5,160 bases of DNA, taken from Spirochaetales bacterium. GTDB taxonomy: Bacteria; Spirochaetota; Spirochaetia; DSM-27196; SLST01. Under the pieces are notes generated by a model. The model was not told the DNA's origin. It worked only from the letters and a program-made list of their open reading frames with translations, and made no database searches. The stretch lies in the NCBI GenBank assembly GCA_030642995.1, contig DAOWMR010000239.1, forward strand, positions 1-5,160, in the 5' to 3' direction. How positions within the stretch are numbered: position 1 is the first letter of the stretch; every line of letters starts with the position of its first letter. The position numbers were made by a program, and so were the translations under genes. Below, one piece after another: positions 1-4,766 of this stretch.

Positions 1-118
1 CGGCGGTTTTCACTGACGGCACCGTAGATCTGTCCATCGCCGACGGGACGTTCTCGAACGACGTGTGGGCCTGTCCCGAATTGGTGGACACAAAGTTAAG
101 CACCATAGTAGAAGGGGT
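1..118 (+). repeat. Left arm of a 118-bp perfect inverted repeat flanking the operon
   Basis: Every base matches the reverse complement of 3537-3654. Identity stops after position 118, where the left copy continues AG and the other copy continues GA. The arm has two parts. Positions 1-71 are a piece of the gene remnant that is also present on the minus strand at 3584-3654. Positions 72-118 resemble an insertion-sequence end. Identity of 118/118 implies a recent duplication or gene conversion. The arm begins at the first base of the window, so its true length is unknown and an assembly fold-back cannot be excluded. Confidence 0.97.
72..118 (+). mobile_element. Insertion-sequence end-like segment, left copy
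   Basis: The segment starts with TG and carries TTGGTGGACACAAAGTTAAG. Ends of many IS3-family elements begin with TG and contain a GTGGACAC block a short way in; that is recalled family knowledge, and the family call here is tentative. No transposase follows on this side: the match to the right-hand copy breaks at 118 and unrelated sequence follows. It is therefore an orphan end. It could equally be the upstream region of the IS91-like element whose transposase stump follows the right-hand copy. Confidence 0.45.
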
Positions 119-119
119 A

Positions 120-145
120 GGTGCGTCCACGGAAGTGAACGCACC
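120..145. repeat. Hairpin next to the repeat breakpoint (REP-like)
   Basis: GGTGCGT (120-126) pairs with ACGCACC (139-145). After one C/A mismatch, CAC (128-130) pairs with GTG (135-137), closing a GGAA tetraloop. The hairpin is preceded by GTAG (117-120), the tetranucleotide that precedes the stem of REP elements. It lies two bases from the point where the 118-bp repeat ends. The structure is read directly; REP identity is a guess, because there is only one copy in the window. Confidence 0.5.
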
Positions 146-148
146 CGC

Positions 149-280
149 ATGCAGCAATCATTGGACTTCGGTCGCAAAGAGATTTTTCCGTGGAAGATGC
201 AAGAGGTCGAGGCACATGTGGCTGAAGCCGGCTCCGACGAAGTCGAGTGTTCCGCCCGCTGGTATTCGAGCCGGGGCTGA
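149..280 (+). CDS. Doubtful small ORF (43 aa), hypothetical
   Basis: The ORF runs ATG to TGA and encodes 43 residues, MQQSLDFGRKEIFPW... ending CSARWYSSRG. Its third codon positions are GC-rich, about two thirds, which is compatible with coding. The Shine-Dalgarno signal is poor (GAAGTGA about 10 bases upstream). I do not recognise it. The acidic middle (residues 20-33) followed by a short Cys/Trp/Tyr-rich tail resembles a leader-plus-core layout of a modified peptide, which is notable so close to a radical SAM gene. However, the regulator gene separates it from that gene. The same frame stays open upstream into the repeat arm, so it may be a chance ORF or the tail of a broken gene. Confidence 0.25.
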   Translation: MQQSLDFGRKEIFPWKMQEVEAHVAEAGSDEVECSARWYSSRG

Positions 281-290
281 GGGCCGGCGA

Positions 291-325
291 CGGTTCAGAT
301 CGTTGTCTTGGTGTAGACTGTTGCT
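291..325 (+). promoter_or_regulatory. Probable promoter of the regulator gene, likely leaderless
   Basis: TAGACT at 314-319 fits a TAnnnT -10 box. The GTG start codon at 326 lies six bases after it, where the first transcribed base would be. No Shine-Dalgarno sequence precedes 326. Together these suggest a leaderless mRNA. Around 291-299 (CGGTTCAGA) there is only a weak -35 candidate. Confidence 0.45.
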
Positions 326-1024
326 GTGAGTACCCCTTCGGACTCCACAGGGCGCAGCCCTGCAGTTGATCCCCTCATTGCTCTGCGTGTCAGTCAAAAC
401 CCCATCTTCTCATTTCTGCGGCAGGCCCACGTTGACGCCCTCGCCGCGCTTGGTCGCCGCCGGAAGACCAGGAACGGACAGAAGCTGTGCTCCGAGGGTG
501 AGGCGCCGGATTCGGCGTTCTTACTGCTTGCCGGGCAGGTTGAGGTGTGCAGAACGCGGGAGGACGGCAGGCGAACCATTCTCCGTGTTTTGTCGGCGCC
601 TACCCTGGTTGGTCTTTCGGTGGTGGGGGGCGCGGCACACACTGCTGACATTGTGGTGTCGGAGAGCGGGTCCATTGCAGAGTTCTCCGGAGCCGAGCTC
701 CGGAGATTCTTCCGCCAGGTGCCGGAGGCGGCCATTGCCGCGCTTGCTCAGCTGGGAGTACTCCTGGGCAGCATCACGGATGAACTGGAAGACGCTCGTT
801 ACATTCCTGTTGAGGAACGAGTCTGGCACACTCTGTCGCGGTTGGTGTCCGCTCCGGATAAGATCAGGATCACACATGAACGACTGGCCGACATGGTGGG
901 CGCAACACGCCCCAAGGTCACGCTGGCCCTCCACTCGCTGCAGGAAAGGGGAGTCCTTGAATGCGGGCGCGGCGCCATCTGGCTCAGGGAGCCGTTTTCC
1001 GGACCTAAATCCGGGCGCCGTTAG
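326..1024 (+). CDS. Crp/Fnr-family transcriptional regulator
   Basis: This is a 232-residue DNA-binding regulator, the usual length for Crp/Fnr proteins. Residues about 26-140 form a cyclic-nucleotide-binding-type beta-roll (FLLLAGQVEVCRTREDGRRT is typical). Residues about 141-165 fit the dimerisation helix. Residues about 182-222 form the winged helix-turn-helix, with recognition helix around GATRPKVTLALHSLQERGVL. The phosphate-binding cassette of true cAMP receptors (GE...RSA) is not visible; its place reads GLSVVGGAAHTADI. The N-terminal cysteine set of Fnr is also absent, with cysteines only at 55, 75 and 213. The effector is therefore unknown and could be another ligand or redox signal. 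The start is GTG, chosen because it begins the domain-bearing frame and sits at the predicted transcription start. The next gene is 79 bp downstream and probably its target. Confidence 0.9.
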   Translation: MSTPSDSTGRSPAVDPLIALRVSQNPIFSFLRQAHVDALAALGRRRKTRNGQKLCSEGEAPDSAFLLLAGQVEVCRTREDGRRTILRVLSAPTLVGLSVVGGAAHTADIVVSESGSIAEFSGAELRRFFRQVPEAAIAALAQLGVLLGSITDELEDARYIPVEERVWHTLSRLVSAPDKIRITHERLADMVGATRPKVTLALHSLQERGVLECGRGAIWLREPFSGPKSGRR

Positions 1025-1037
1025 TTCCCTGGGGAAC
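1024..1037. promoter_or_regulatory. Candidate Crp/Fnr-type operator palindrome
   Basis: GTTCCC-TG-GGGAAC is a perfect dyad with 6-bp arms and a 2-bp centre. It begins on the last base of the regulator's stop codon. Its centre (1030.5) is about 41-42 bp before the start point predicted from the -10 box at 1060-1065, which is the class II position for Crp/Fnr activators. The sequence is not the classic TGTGA or TTGAT half-site. The binding protein is inferred from position and neighbourhood only. Confidence 0.5.
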
Positions 1038-1059
1038 AGAACCTCAAGCAGGCCGGGGC

Positions 1060-1072
1060 TACGCTGGTAACA
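1060..1072 (+). promoter_or_regulatory. Predicted -10 box and start point for the downstream gene pair
   Basis: TACGCT (1060-1065) fits TAnnnT, with a predicted start near 1072. No good -35 hexamer is present at the expected spacing (CAGAAC at 1037-1042). That is normal for a promoter that depends on an activator bound over the -35 region. The resulting leader would be about 32 bases. Confidence 0.4.
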
Positions 1073-1092
1073 TCACGCAGGAACCTATACAG

Positions 1093-1099
1093 AGGAGGA
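1093..1099 (+). promoter_or_regulatory. Strong ribosome binding site
   Basis: AGGAGGA lies a few bases before the ATG at 1104. It is the only consensus Shine-Dalgarno in the operon and fixes the start of the 342-residue protein. Confidence 0.8.
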
Positions 1100-1103
1100 G
1101 GCA

Positions 1104-2132
1104 ATGAAAGACATCATTGTCCATTGCGATCAAACTGAGACGGAGGCGGAACAGGCACTGGAAAAGCTGCGCGACGTGCTGGACCGCGGGATGCTGGTCT
1201 GTCGCGATGAGAAGGGGTTTCCGCTGTTTTCCGTGCTGACGCCCTTTGAGAAAGACGGCGTGGAGATGATCCGGGAGCACTCGCTCTTTGTCCCGAATGC
1301 CTCGGGCAAGCCCTCCAGGCCAAACCAGAACTGGTCCACGTGGGCGTGTCTTCACCTTGAGGTACAGACGGAGCCTAAGTCGCCTGGTGAGTCTCTGATC
1401 CGGGTTCGGGTTGCGTCTGAATCTCACAGGCCTCGGAGGTTTGAGTACGAGGCGGTCAGCCGCCCCGGATGGATTGCGTGCCGGCACGTGCTGGCCCTGC
1501 CTCTGGCGTCTCTGCCCGATCGCCTGTCGGAACAAGTTCGAAACTTCACCGGGTGGCGAGCTCACCGGTTTGGGAAGGTCGGGCCGCCGGAGTCGTGCAG
1601 TATTCGCCTGTGGATTGCCATTTCGGGGTTCGACACACACGCATCCGAAAGTCTCACCGATCTGGAGCGCGCTCTGGCACTCCGGCAGCCGGATCCATAC
1701 TCATTTGCCTTGCGGGCCGGTGGCCGGAGCCTCCTTGCCGAAGTACTCTTCTGCAATATGATGCTCGGAGGCCTGCTTGACGTGGAGCAGACTCCCGTCA
1801 GCGACAGTCGCGGACACCACTTTGGCCAATACCAGCGCACGTACACACTCCGAACGGGCATTGACGTGGGTGCGGTGCAATCGCTCGAGCAGTGGGCGGC
1901 CGGCGTCTTTGAGAACGGTGCGTCGTTTGGTCATCTGCTCGCGCAGATTGACGAGGCGCCGGTGGCCGATGACGTCCCGCAGTCGGGACAGGCGATCACA
2001 ACCGAATCGCCTGACTGGTCAGCCGAGCGGTCGCTCGAGCCGTCTGCCCTGCAGGGTGATCGTCACGGGGCCGCTATTCTGACCATGATGGATGAGGCGA
2101 GGGCAATCCATCCGACGCCGGGGTGCATGTAA
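1104..2132 (+). CDS. Unrecognised 342-residue protein paired with a radical SAM enzyme
   Basis: I do not recognise a family. The start is secure: ATG with AGGAGG upstream. The protein seems soluble, with no signal peptide or clear membrane helix. Residues 1-60 look helical and charged. Residues about 75-290 form a mixed alpha/beta body with conserved-looking patches WSTWACLHLEV (77-87), SCSIRLWIAISGF (164-176), LLAEVLFCNMMLGG (210-223) and GHHFGQYQRTYTLRTG (237-252). Residues about 288-342 are a low-complexity, probably disordered tail ending PTPGCM. Seven cysteines are present (8, 33, 82, 126, 165, 217, 341), the last being the penultimate residue. Its TAA overlaps the ATG of the radical SAM gene by one base, so the two are probably translated together and may interact. 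It could be a substrate, a substrate-delivery partner or a separate enzyme; nothing in the sequence decides. Confidence 0.85.
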   Translation: MKDIIVHCDQTETEAEQALEKLRDVLDRGMLVCRDEKGFPLFSVLTPFEKDGVEMIREHSLFVPNASGKPSRPNQNWSTWACLHLEVQTEPKSPGESLIRVRVASESHRPRRFEYEAVSRPGWIACRHVLALPLASLPDRLSEQVRNFTGWRAHRFGKVGPPESCSIRLWIAISGFDTHASESLTDLERALALRQPDPYSFALRAGGRSLLAEVLFCNMMLGGLLDVEQTPVSDSRGHHFGQYQRTYTLRTGIDVGAVQSLEQWAAGVFENGASFGHLLAQIDEAPVADDVPQSGQAITTESPDWSAERSLEPSALQGDRHGAAILTMMDEARAIHPTPGCM

Positions 2133-3142
2133 TGTCACGCGTACCCAATCGGCTCTACCTGGATCTGACAAACCGGTGCAACATGCGGTGCCTGCATTGC
2201 AGCGTAAATGCGGGCGATGAGCTTCCCAACCTCCTGACTGACGAGGAGTTGCGTGACCTCCTGGTCCAGGCGCGTGACATGGGGATTGAGCGGGTGGTTT
2301 TTTCCGGGGGTGAGCCGCTGATCAGGCCGGGCGTGCATGCCATTCTTGACGCGGCCGTGGAGTGTGGCCACTCGGTGACGGTCCTGACGAACGGGACGCT
2401 GATTGATGCTGACTCGGTCAGGTTCTTTCGAGAGCGTGGGATCAGCATCAAGATAAGCCTGGACGGCGCTACCGCAGAGACCCACGACTATCTTCGGGGT
2501 TCCGGGGCATTTGGGCGAGTCATGGAGGTGTTTCACCTTCTGAAGGATGGCGGGCTTGGGAACAGGTCCGCCCACTTCACCGTTCACCGGAAGAATCTGC
2601 ACGAACTATCTTCTCTGCCAGCCCTGCTTGATCGCATTGAGGTGCGGACGCTCGTGGTAGGTACGATGAAGCCGGCAGGGAGGGCAGCTATAAACAGCGA
2701 GCTCGTGCTGCCGCCAGCCATGATCCCGTATGTGCGGCGCATCATAGCACTGCTCAAGGTGGATCGACGAATCAGAATCTCCGAATTCACATCCAAGGGG
2801 TGGAAGGGGTTCGGCTGTCCGGCCGTCTGCGACAAGTTCGGGATAACCGCTGACGGTCGCGCGACAACGTGCGTGTTCTTGGGGAGTGCCCATCTTGGAG
2901 GTAGCATCCGAGACTCCTCACTGCGGGAATTATGGGGACAGTATCAGGCCACCGGGAGTTGCTTTGTTCCTAATCCCACCTGTGCGGCCTGTGAGTGGCT
3001 GGAGACTACCGGTGGAGGCTGTCGCGCCCGGGCGCTCTCCTTCCACGGAGACATCAACGCCCCAGACCCCTACTGCTGTGCAATGAAAGAGCATCGCGCG
3101 TTTCTTGATGGAGTGGCGACAGATCTGTCCGTAGCCGGATGA
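2132..3142 (+). CDS. Radical SAM enzyme with SPASM-like C-terminal cysteine domain
   Basis: This is a 336-residue radical SAM protein. The N-terminal motif CNMRCLHC (C16, C20, C23; Cx3Cx2C) binds the SAM-cleaving [4Fe-4S] cluster. GGEP follows at 59-62, and ISLDGA (108-113) is another family motif. The C-terminal part is SPASM-like: C229, C233, Gx4C ending at C247, CAAC (C284, C287), GGGCRARA (C297), and CC at 315-316, with an extra C277. In the usual Cx2Cx5Cx3C block the third cysteine is replaced by Thr293. Relatives with this layout mature RiPPs or cofactors (PqqE, MftC, anSME) or act in heme pathways (NirJ, AhbC/D). The substrate here is unknown. I chose ATG 2132, which overlaps the upstream TAA and has GGGGTG six bases before it. 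An in-frame GTG at 2123 is less likely. No intrinsic terminator follows. Confidence 0.93.
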   Translation: MSRVPNRLYLDLTNRCNMRCLHCSVNAGDELPNLLTDEELRDLLVQARDMGIERVVFSGGEPLIRPGVHAILDAAVECGHSVTVLTNGTLIDADSVRFFRERGISIKISLDGATAETHDYLRGSGAFGRVMEVFHLLKDGGLGNRSAHFTVHRKNLHELSSLPALLDRIEVRTLVVGTMKPAGRAAINSELVLPPAMIPYVRRIIALLKVDRRIRISEFTSKGWKGFGCPAVCDKFGITADGRATTCVFLGSAHLGGSIRDSSLRELWGQYQATGSCFVPNPTCAACEWLETTGGGCRARALSFHGDINAPDPYCCAMKEHRAFLDGVATDLSVAG

Positions 3143-3328
3143 CCGGAACCCGTCGCGGGTGGCGGTGCCGGCCTATTCGCGGCACAGATTCGCTGCGGGA
3201 GGCCGGATTGCCCAACGAGCGCATCTCAAGCTTGATTTGGGCGGACCTTGACTGTTGCGGAGAGCAGGAGGAACAAACCTATCCCAGCTCAGGCAGTGAT
3301 CGTTGGCGGCGGAAGGTTCTGTCCAACA
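3143..3328. other. Unassigned junction between the operon and IS debris
   Basis: There is no recognisable gene. A plus-strand frame starts at ATG 3139, overlapping the radical SAM stop (ATGA), and runs to 3468. Its last 140 bases are antisense to the transposase stump, so at most the first 63 codons could be native. They encode a charged, Cys-containing stretch I do not recognise. They may be the 5' remainder of a fourth operon gene cut off by the mobile-element insertion. A small hairpin, ACCCG-TCG-CGGGT (3148-3160), is too weak and lacks a T run to call a terminator. Confidence 0.4.
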
Positions 3329-3538
3329 ATGGCCGCACGCGGCGTTCCTGTTCTGAATCCGGGCCACGCCTATCCGTTTGTCGCCGCAGGTCAGAAGTCG
3401 CTCCCGGATCTCCTGGATCCGTTCCAGGCGGAAGATGCCGTACGTGGTTGCGCACCTCTCGTCGTTGACCCTGCAGAACTCACCAAAGTGGCGTTCGAAG
3501 ATGGTGTGCAGTTGGTTGCGCCCCCGGGGTAAGGTCAC
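3329..3538 (-). pseudogene. IS91-family transposase, N-terminal fragment
   Basis: The minus strand reads LHTIFERHFGEFCRVNDERC... YGIFRLERIQEIRERLLTCGD... GVARIQ...CGH. This matches the N-terminal region of IS91-type (HUH/Y2) rolling-circle transposases, including the ...LxCGDxxxGxARIxC...CGH zinc-binding start. The first zinc-ligand cysteine appears replaced by Asn (3350-3352). Similarity ends right after CGH; the following residues do not give the expected ...FSCKG...CPSC continuation, so the gene is cut near 3329 and cannot be active. About 70 residues remain of a protein that normally has 300-500. GTG at 3538-3536 is a possible original start; the frame is also open upstream. Confidence 0.75.
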
Positions 3539-3583
3539 CCCTTCTACTATGGTGCTTAACTTTGTGTCCACCAATTCGGGACA
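3537..3583 (-). mobile_element. Insertion-sequence end-like segment, right copy
   Basis: This is identical to 72-118 on the other strand. Here it runs directly into the IS91-type transposase stump, so it may be that element's own upstream end rather than an IS3-type end. The open frame through it joins the pseudogene upstream to the transposase fragment without a stop, which is probably coincidental. Confidence 0.45.
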
Positions 3584-3654
3584 GGCCCACACGTCGTTCG
3601 AGAACGTCCCGTCGGCGATGGACAGATCTACGGTGCCGTCAGTGAAAACCGCCG
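3537..3654 (-). repeat. Right arm of the 118-bp perfect inverted repeat
   Basis: This is the exact reverse complement of 1-118. Unlike the left arm, this copy has matching context on both sides: the gene remnant continues outward to about 3967 and the transposase stump continues inward. It is therefore the likelier original, with the left arm derived from it. Confidence 0.97.
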
Positions 3655-3967
3655 ACGCTTACTGGTACTCGGCCTGACCCAGCAAGTCACACACGTCTAC
3701 GATGTCCAGTCCGTCATCCGCAGCCCGCGACCCGTCCATGTACCAAAGTTCAATCTACCCGATCTCAATCTCTTCCTCCGACTCCTCGAACCGAACCTTC
3801 ACCGGTCCAGAAAGCTTGCGCACATACGGGATGTCGTAATCATCGAACTTCTCCCGCTGGATCACCGGGAGCGAATGCAGGGAGATGAGCAACTCAAACC
3901 AGTTGGAATTGTCTTCTGTGGGCACGAACAGAGTATGCTGACCCGTGAATGACACATCAATCAGCAA
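3584..3967 (-). pseudogene. Decayed gene with two in-frame stops, unknown function
   Basis: One minus-strand frame from about 3967 to 3584 reads like protein throughout but is broken by TAG (3755-3757) and TAA (3659-3661). The three pieces are VSFTGQHTLFVP...EESEEEIEIG (66 residues if begun at GTG 3955), then IELWYMDGSRAADDGLDIVD...GQAEYQ (31 residues), then ASAVFTDGTVDLSIADGTFS...VWAC. Third codon positions in the last two pieces are mostly G or C (roughly three quarters), as in real genes. The 3' side is cut by the insertion-sequence end at 3583, and the 5' side abuts the tRNA fragment. No start codon has a convincing ribosome binding site. I do not recognise the family. Alternatively, the first 66 residues could be a short intact acidic protein. 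Confidence 0.5.
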
Positions 3968-3981
3968 ACCCGCCCCATCCC

Positions 3982-4028
3982 CCGGCCTTCTAAGCCATAG
4001 GTCACAGATTCGAGTCCTGCTGGGCGCG
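3982..4028 (+). tRNA. 3' half of tRNA-Arg(UCU), probable attachment-site scar
   Basis: The sequence contains an anticodon loop CTTCTAA (3987-3993, anticodon TCT at 3989-3991), a variable loop, a T-loop TTCGAGT (4009-4015) flanked by T-stem sequence, the acceptor 3' strand TGGGCGC (4021-4027) and a discriminator G. The expected 5' part (GCGCCCG acceptor strand and D-arm) is absent upstream. Two anticodon-stem pairs are broken (A3997, T3998) and two T-stem pairs are broken (A4004, A4008), so it is not functional. Such 3' fragments are what tRNA-targeting integrases leave at the far end of an island, and by that rule the island lies to the left (below 3982). No integrase or second copy is in the window. 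Confidence 0.75.
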
Positions 4029-4086
4029 AGGCTATTGTCTATTCTGTCAGTACCCACCGGAGATCTTCCCCTCCTGGCTCCTGCCC

Positions 4087-4118
4087 GTCGGCGGCGCGCC
4101 GCGCCACGCGCCGCCGAC
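4087..4118. repeat. Strong 12-bp inverted repeat (hairpin)
   Basis: GTCGGCGGCGCG (4087-4098) pairs perfectly with CGCGCCGCCGAC (4107-4118) around an 8-base loop. It is almost all G and C and is the most stable hairpin in the window. Neither side has a T run, so it is not a standard intrinsic terminator. It could block transcription from either side or be a dispersed intergenic repeat. Confidence 0.7.
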
Positions 4119-4238
4119 AACCGGTGCAGGCAGCTCATTCGGTAAACAGGTATCGCCATCGTGTCCGATCAGAATCTCGCTCCGTACACCGACAACCGCC
4201 CCGGGTTGCGACTATTGGCTCCGCATCCACCGCCCCCC

Positions 4239-4273
4239 GGGGAACTCCGCCACGCTCTTCCGTATAGTTCCCC
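4239..4273. repeat. 8-bp inverted repeat GGGGAACT/AGTTCCCC
   Basis: Arms at 4239-4246 and 4266-4273 are separated by 19 bases. The half-site GGGGAAC is the same as that of the palindrome at 1024-1037, but the spacing is very different, so a shared binding protein is unlikely. Confidence 0.4.
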
Positions 4274-4293
4274 ACTTGGCGCTGGGGGTACTT

Positions 4294-4424
4294 GGAATCG
4301 CGGTAGTGCTCATCTGGAGGATGCAGGAATTCGCGGTAGTGCTGTTTTCGGGGTTGGAGGAATTTGTCGTTGTTCAAGATCGGAGGACGGGGGAATCGGC
4401 GGTAGTGCTCGGATTGGGGAAGAG
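4294..4424. repeat. 33-bp imperfect tandem repeat, about four units
   Basis: Units begin GGAAT at 4294, 4326, 4359 and 4392 (periods 32, 33, 33). Units 1, 2 and 4 share CGGTAGTGCT; unit 3 is divergent (TCGTTGTTCA). The period is a multiple of three, so open frames on either strand show an 11-residue repeat, for example AVVL recurring in one plus frame. No frame has a convincing start site, so I treat this as non-coding repeat DNA. Confidence 0.65.
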
Positions 4425-4550
4425 GCGGGCGGTGAAGGATGGCGGGTTTCGGCTTGCAGATCGGTTTGATGGACGGCAGTGGGATCGGCTGTCAGTCTGG
4501 ATCGTCGTGAGCGCGGTGAATCGGTCGGCGTTGCCGGGGGCGGGCTTTTC

Positions 4551-4611
4551 GGATCAGCATGCCGCAGACGGATCGGCCTTCGGTTGGCGGTTGCGTCAAT
4601 CGGTCTGGCGG
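4551..4611. repeat. 61-bp imperfect direct repeat, copy 1
   Basis: It matches 4706-4766 at 50 of 61 positions by hand count. The best block is GGTTGCGTCAAT followed by GGTCTGGCGG after one changed base. A partial third copy of the first 25 bases starts near 4640. Confidence 0.65.
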
Positions 4612-4705
4612 CCCGAGTTGGGGGCGGAGCCGAGTCTTCGGATCGGCGGGCCGTAAACGGATCGGTCCTCGGTGCATCAAGCCCGTCGGGTCGGAGCGGG
4701 CCTCC

Positions 4706-4766
4706 GGATCAGCAGGCAGTAGATGCGTCGATCTTCGGTCGGTGGTTGCGTCAATTGGTCTGGCGG
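4706..4766. repeat. 61-bp imperfect direct repeat, copy 2
   Basis: This is the partner of 4551-4611, 155 bp downstream. Since 155 is not a multiple of three, the copies fall in different reading frames, which argues against a repeated protein domain. Confidence 0.65.

Larger units (their letters stand above)
4029..4293. other. Non-coding stretch beyond the tRNA scar
   Basis: No gene is supported. Frames open here on both strands show no coding bias, ribosome binding site or recognisable motif. The stretch contains the two inverted repeats listed separately. If the tRNA fragment marks the island edge, this is the start of the flanking chromosome. Confidence 0.5.

Noticed and set aside
158..397. 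Minus-strand ORF of 79 codons over the regulator promoter
   Set aside because: It overlaps the start of the regulator and the 43-codon ORF, has no recognisable motif, and is explained as an antisense shadow.
326..1024. Regulator as a true cAMP receptor or Fnr oxygen sensor
   Set aside because: The GE...RSA phosphate cassette and the N-terminal cluster cysteines are both missing.
3139..3468. Plus-strand ORF of 109 codons with an ATGA overlap to the radical SAM gene
   Set aside because: Its second half is antisense to the recognisable IS91 transposase fragment and the product is unlike any protein I know. Only the first 63 codons could be a truncated native gene. A faint resemblance of LREAGLPNERISSLIWADLD to tyrosine recombinases is too weak to use.
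4294..4424. 33-bp repeats as a CRISPR array
   Set aside because: The units are directly abutting tandem copies with no separate unique spacers, and similarity is low outside about 17 bases.
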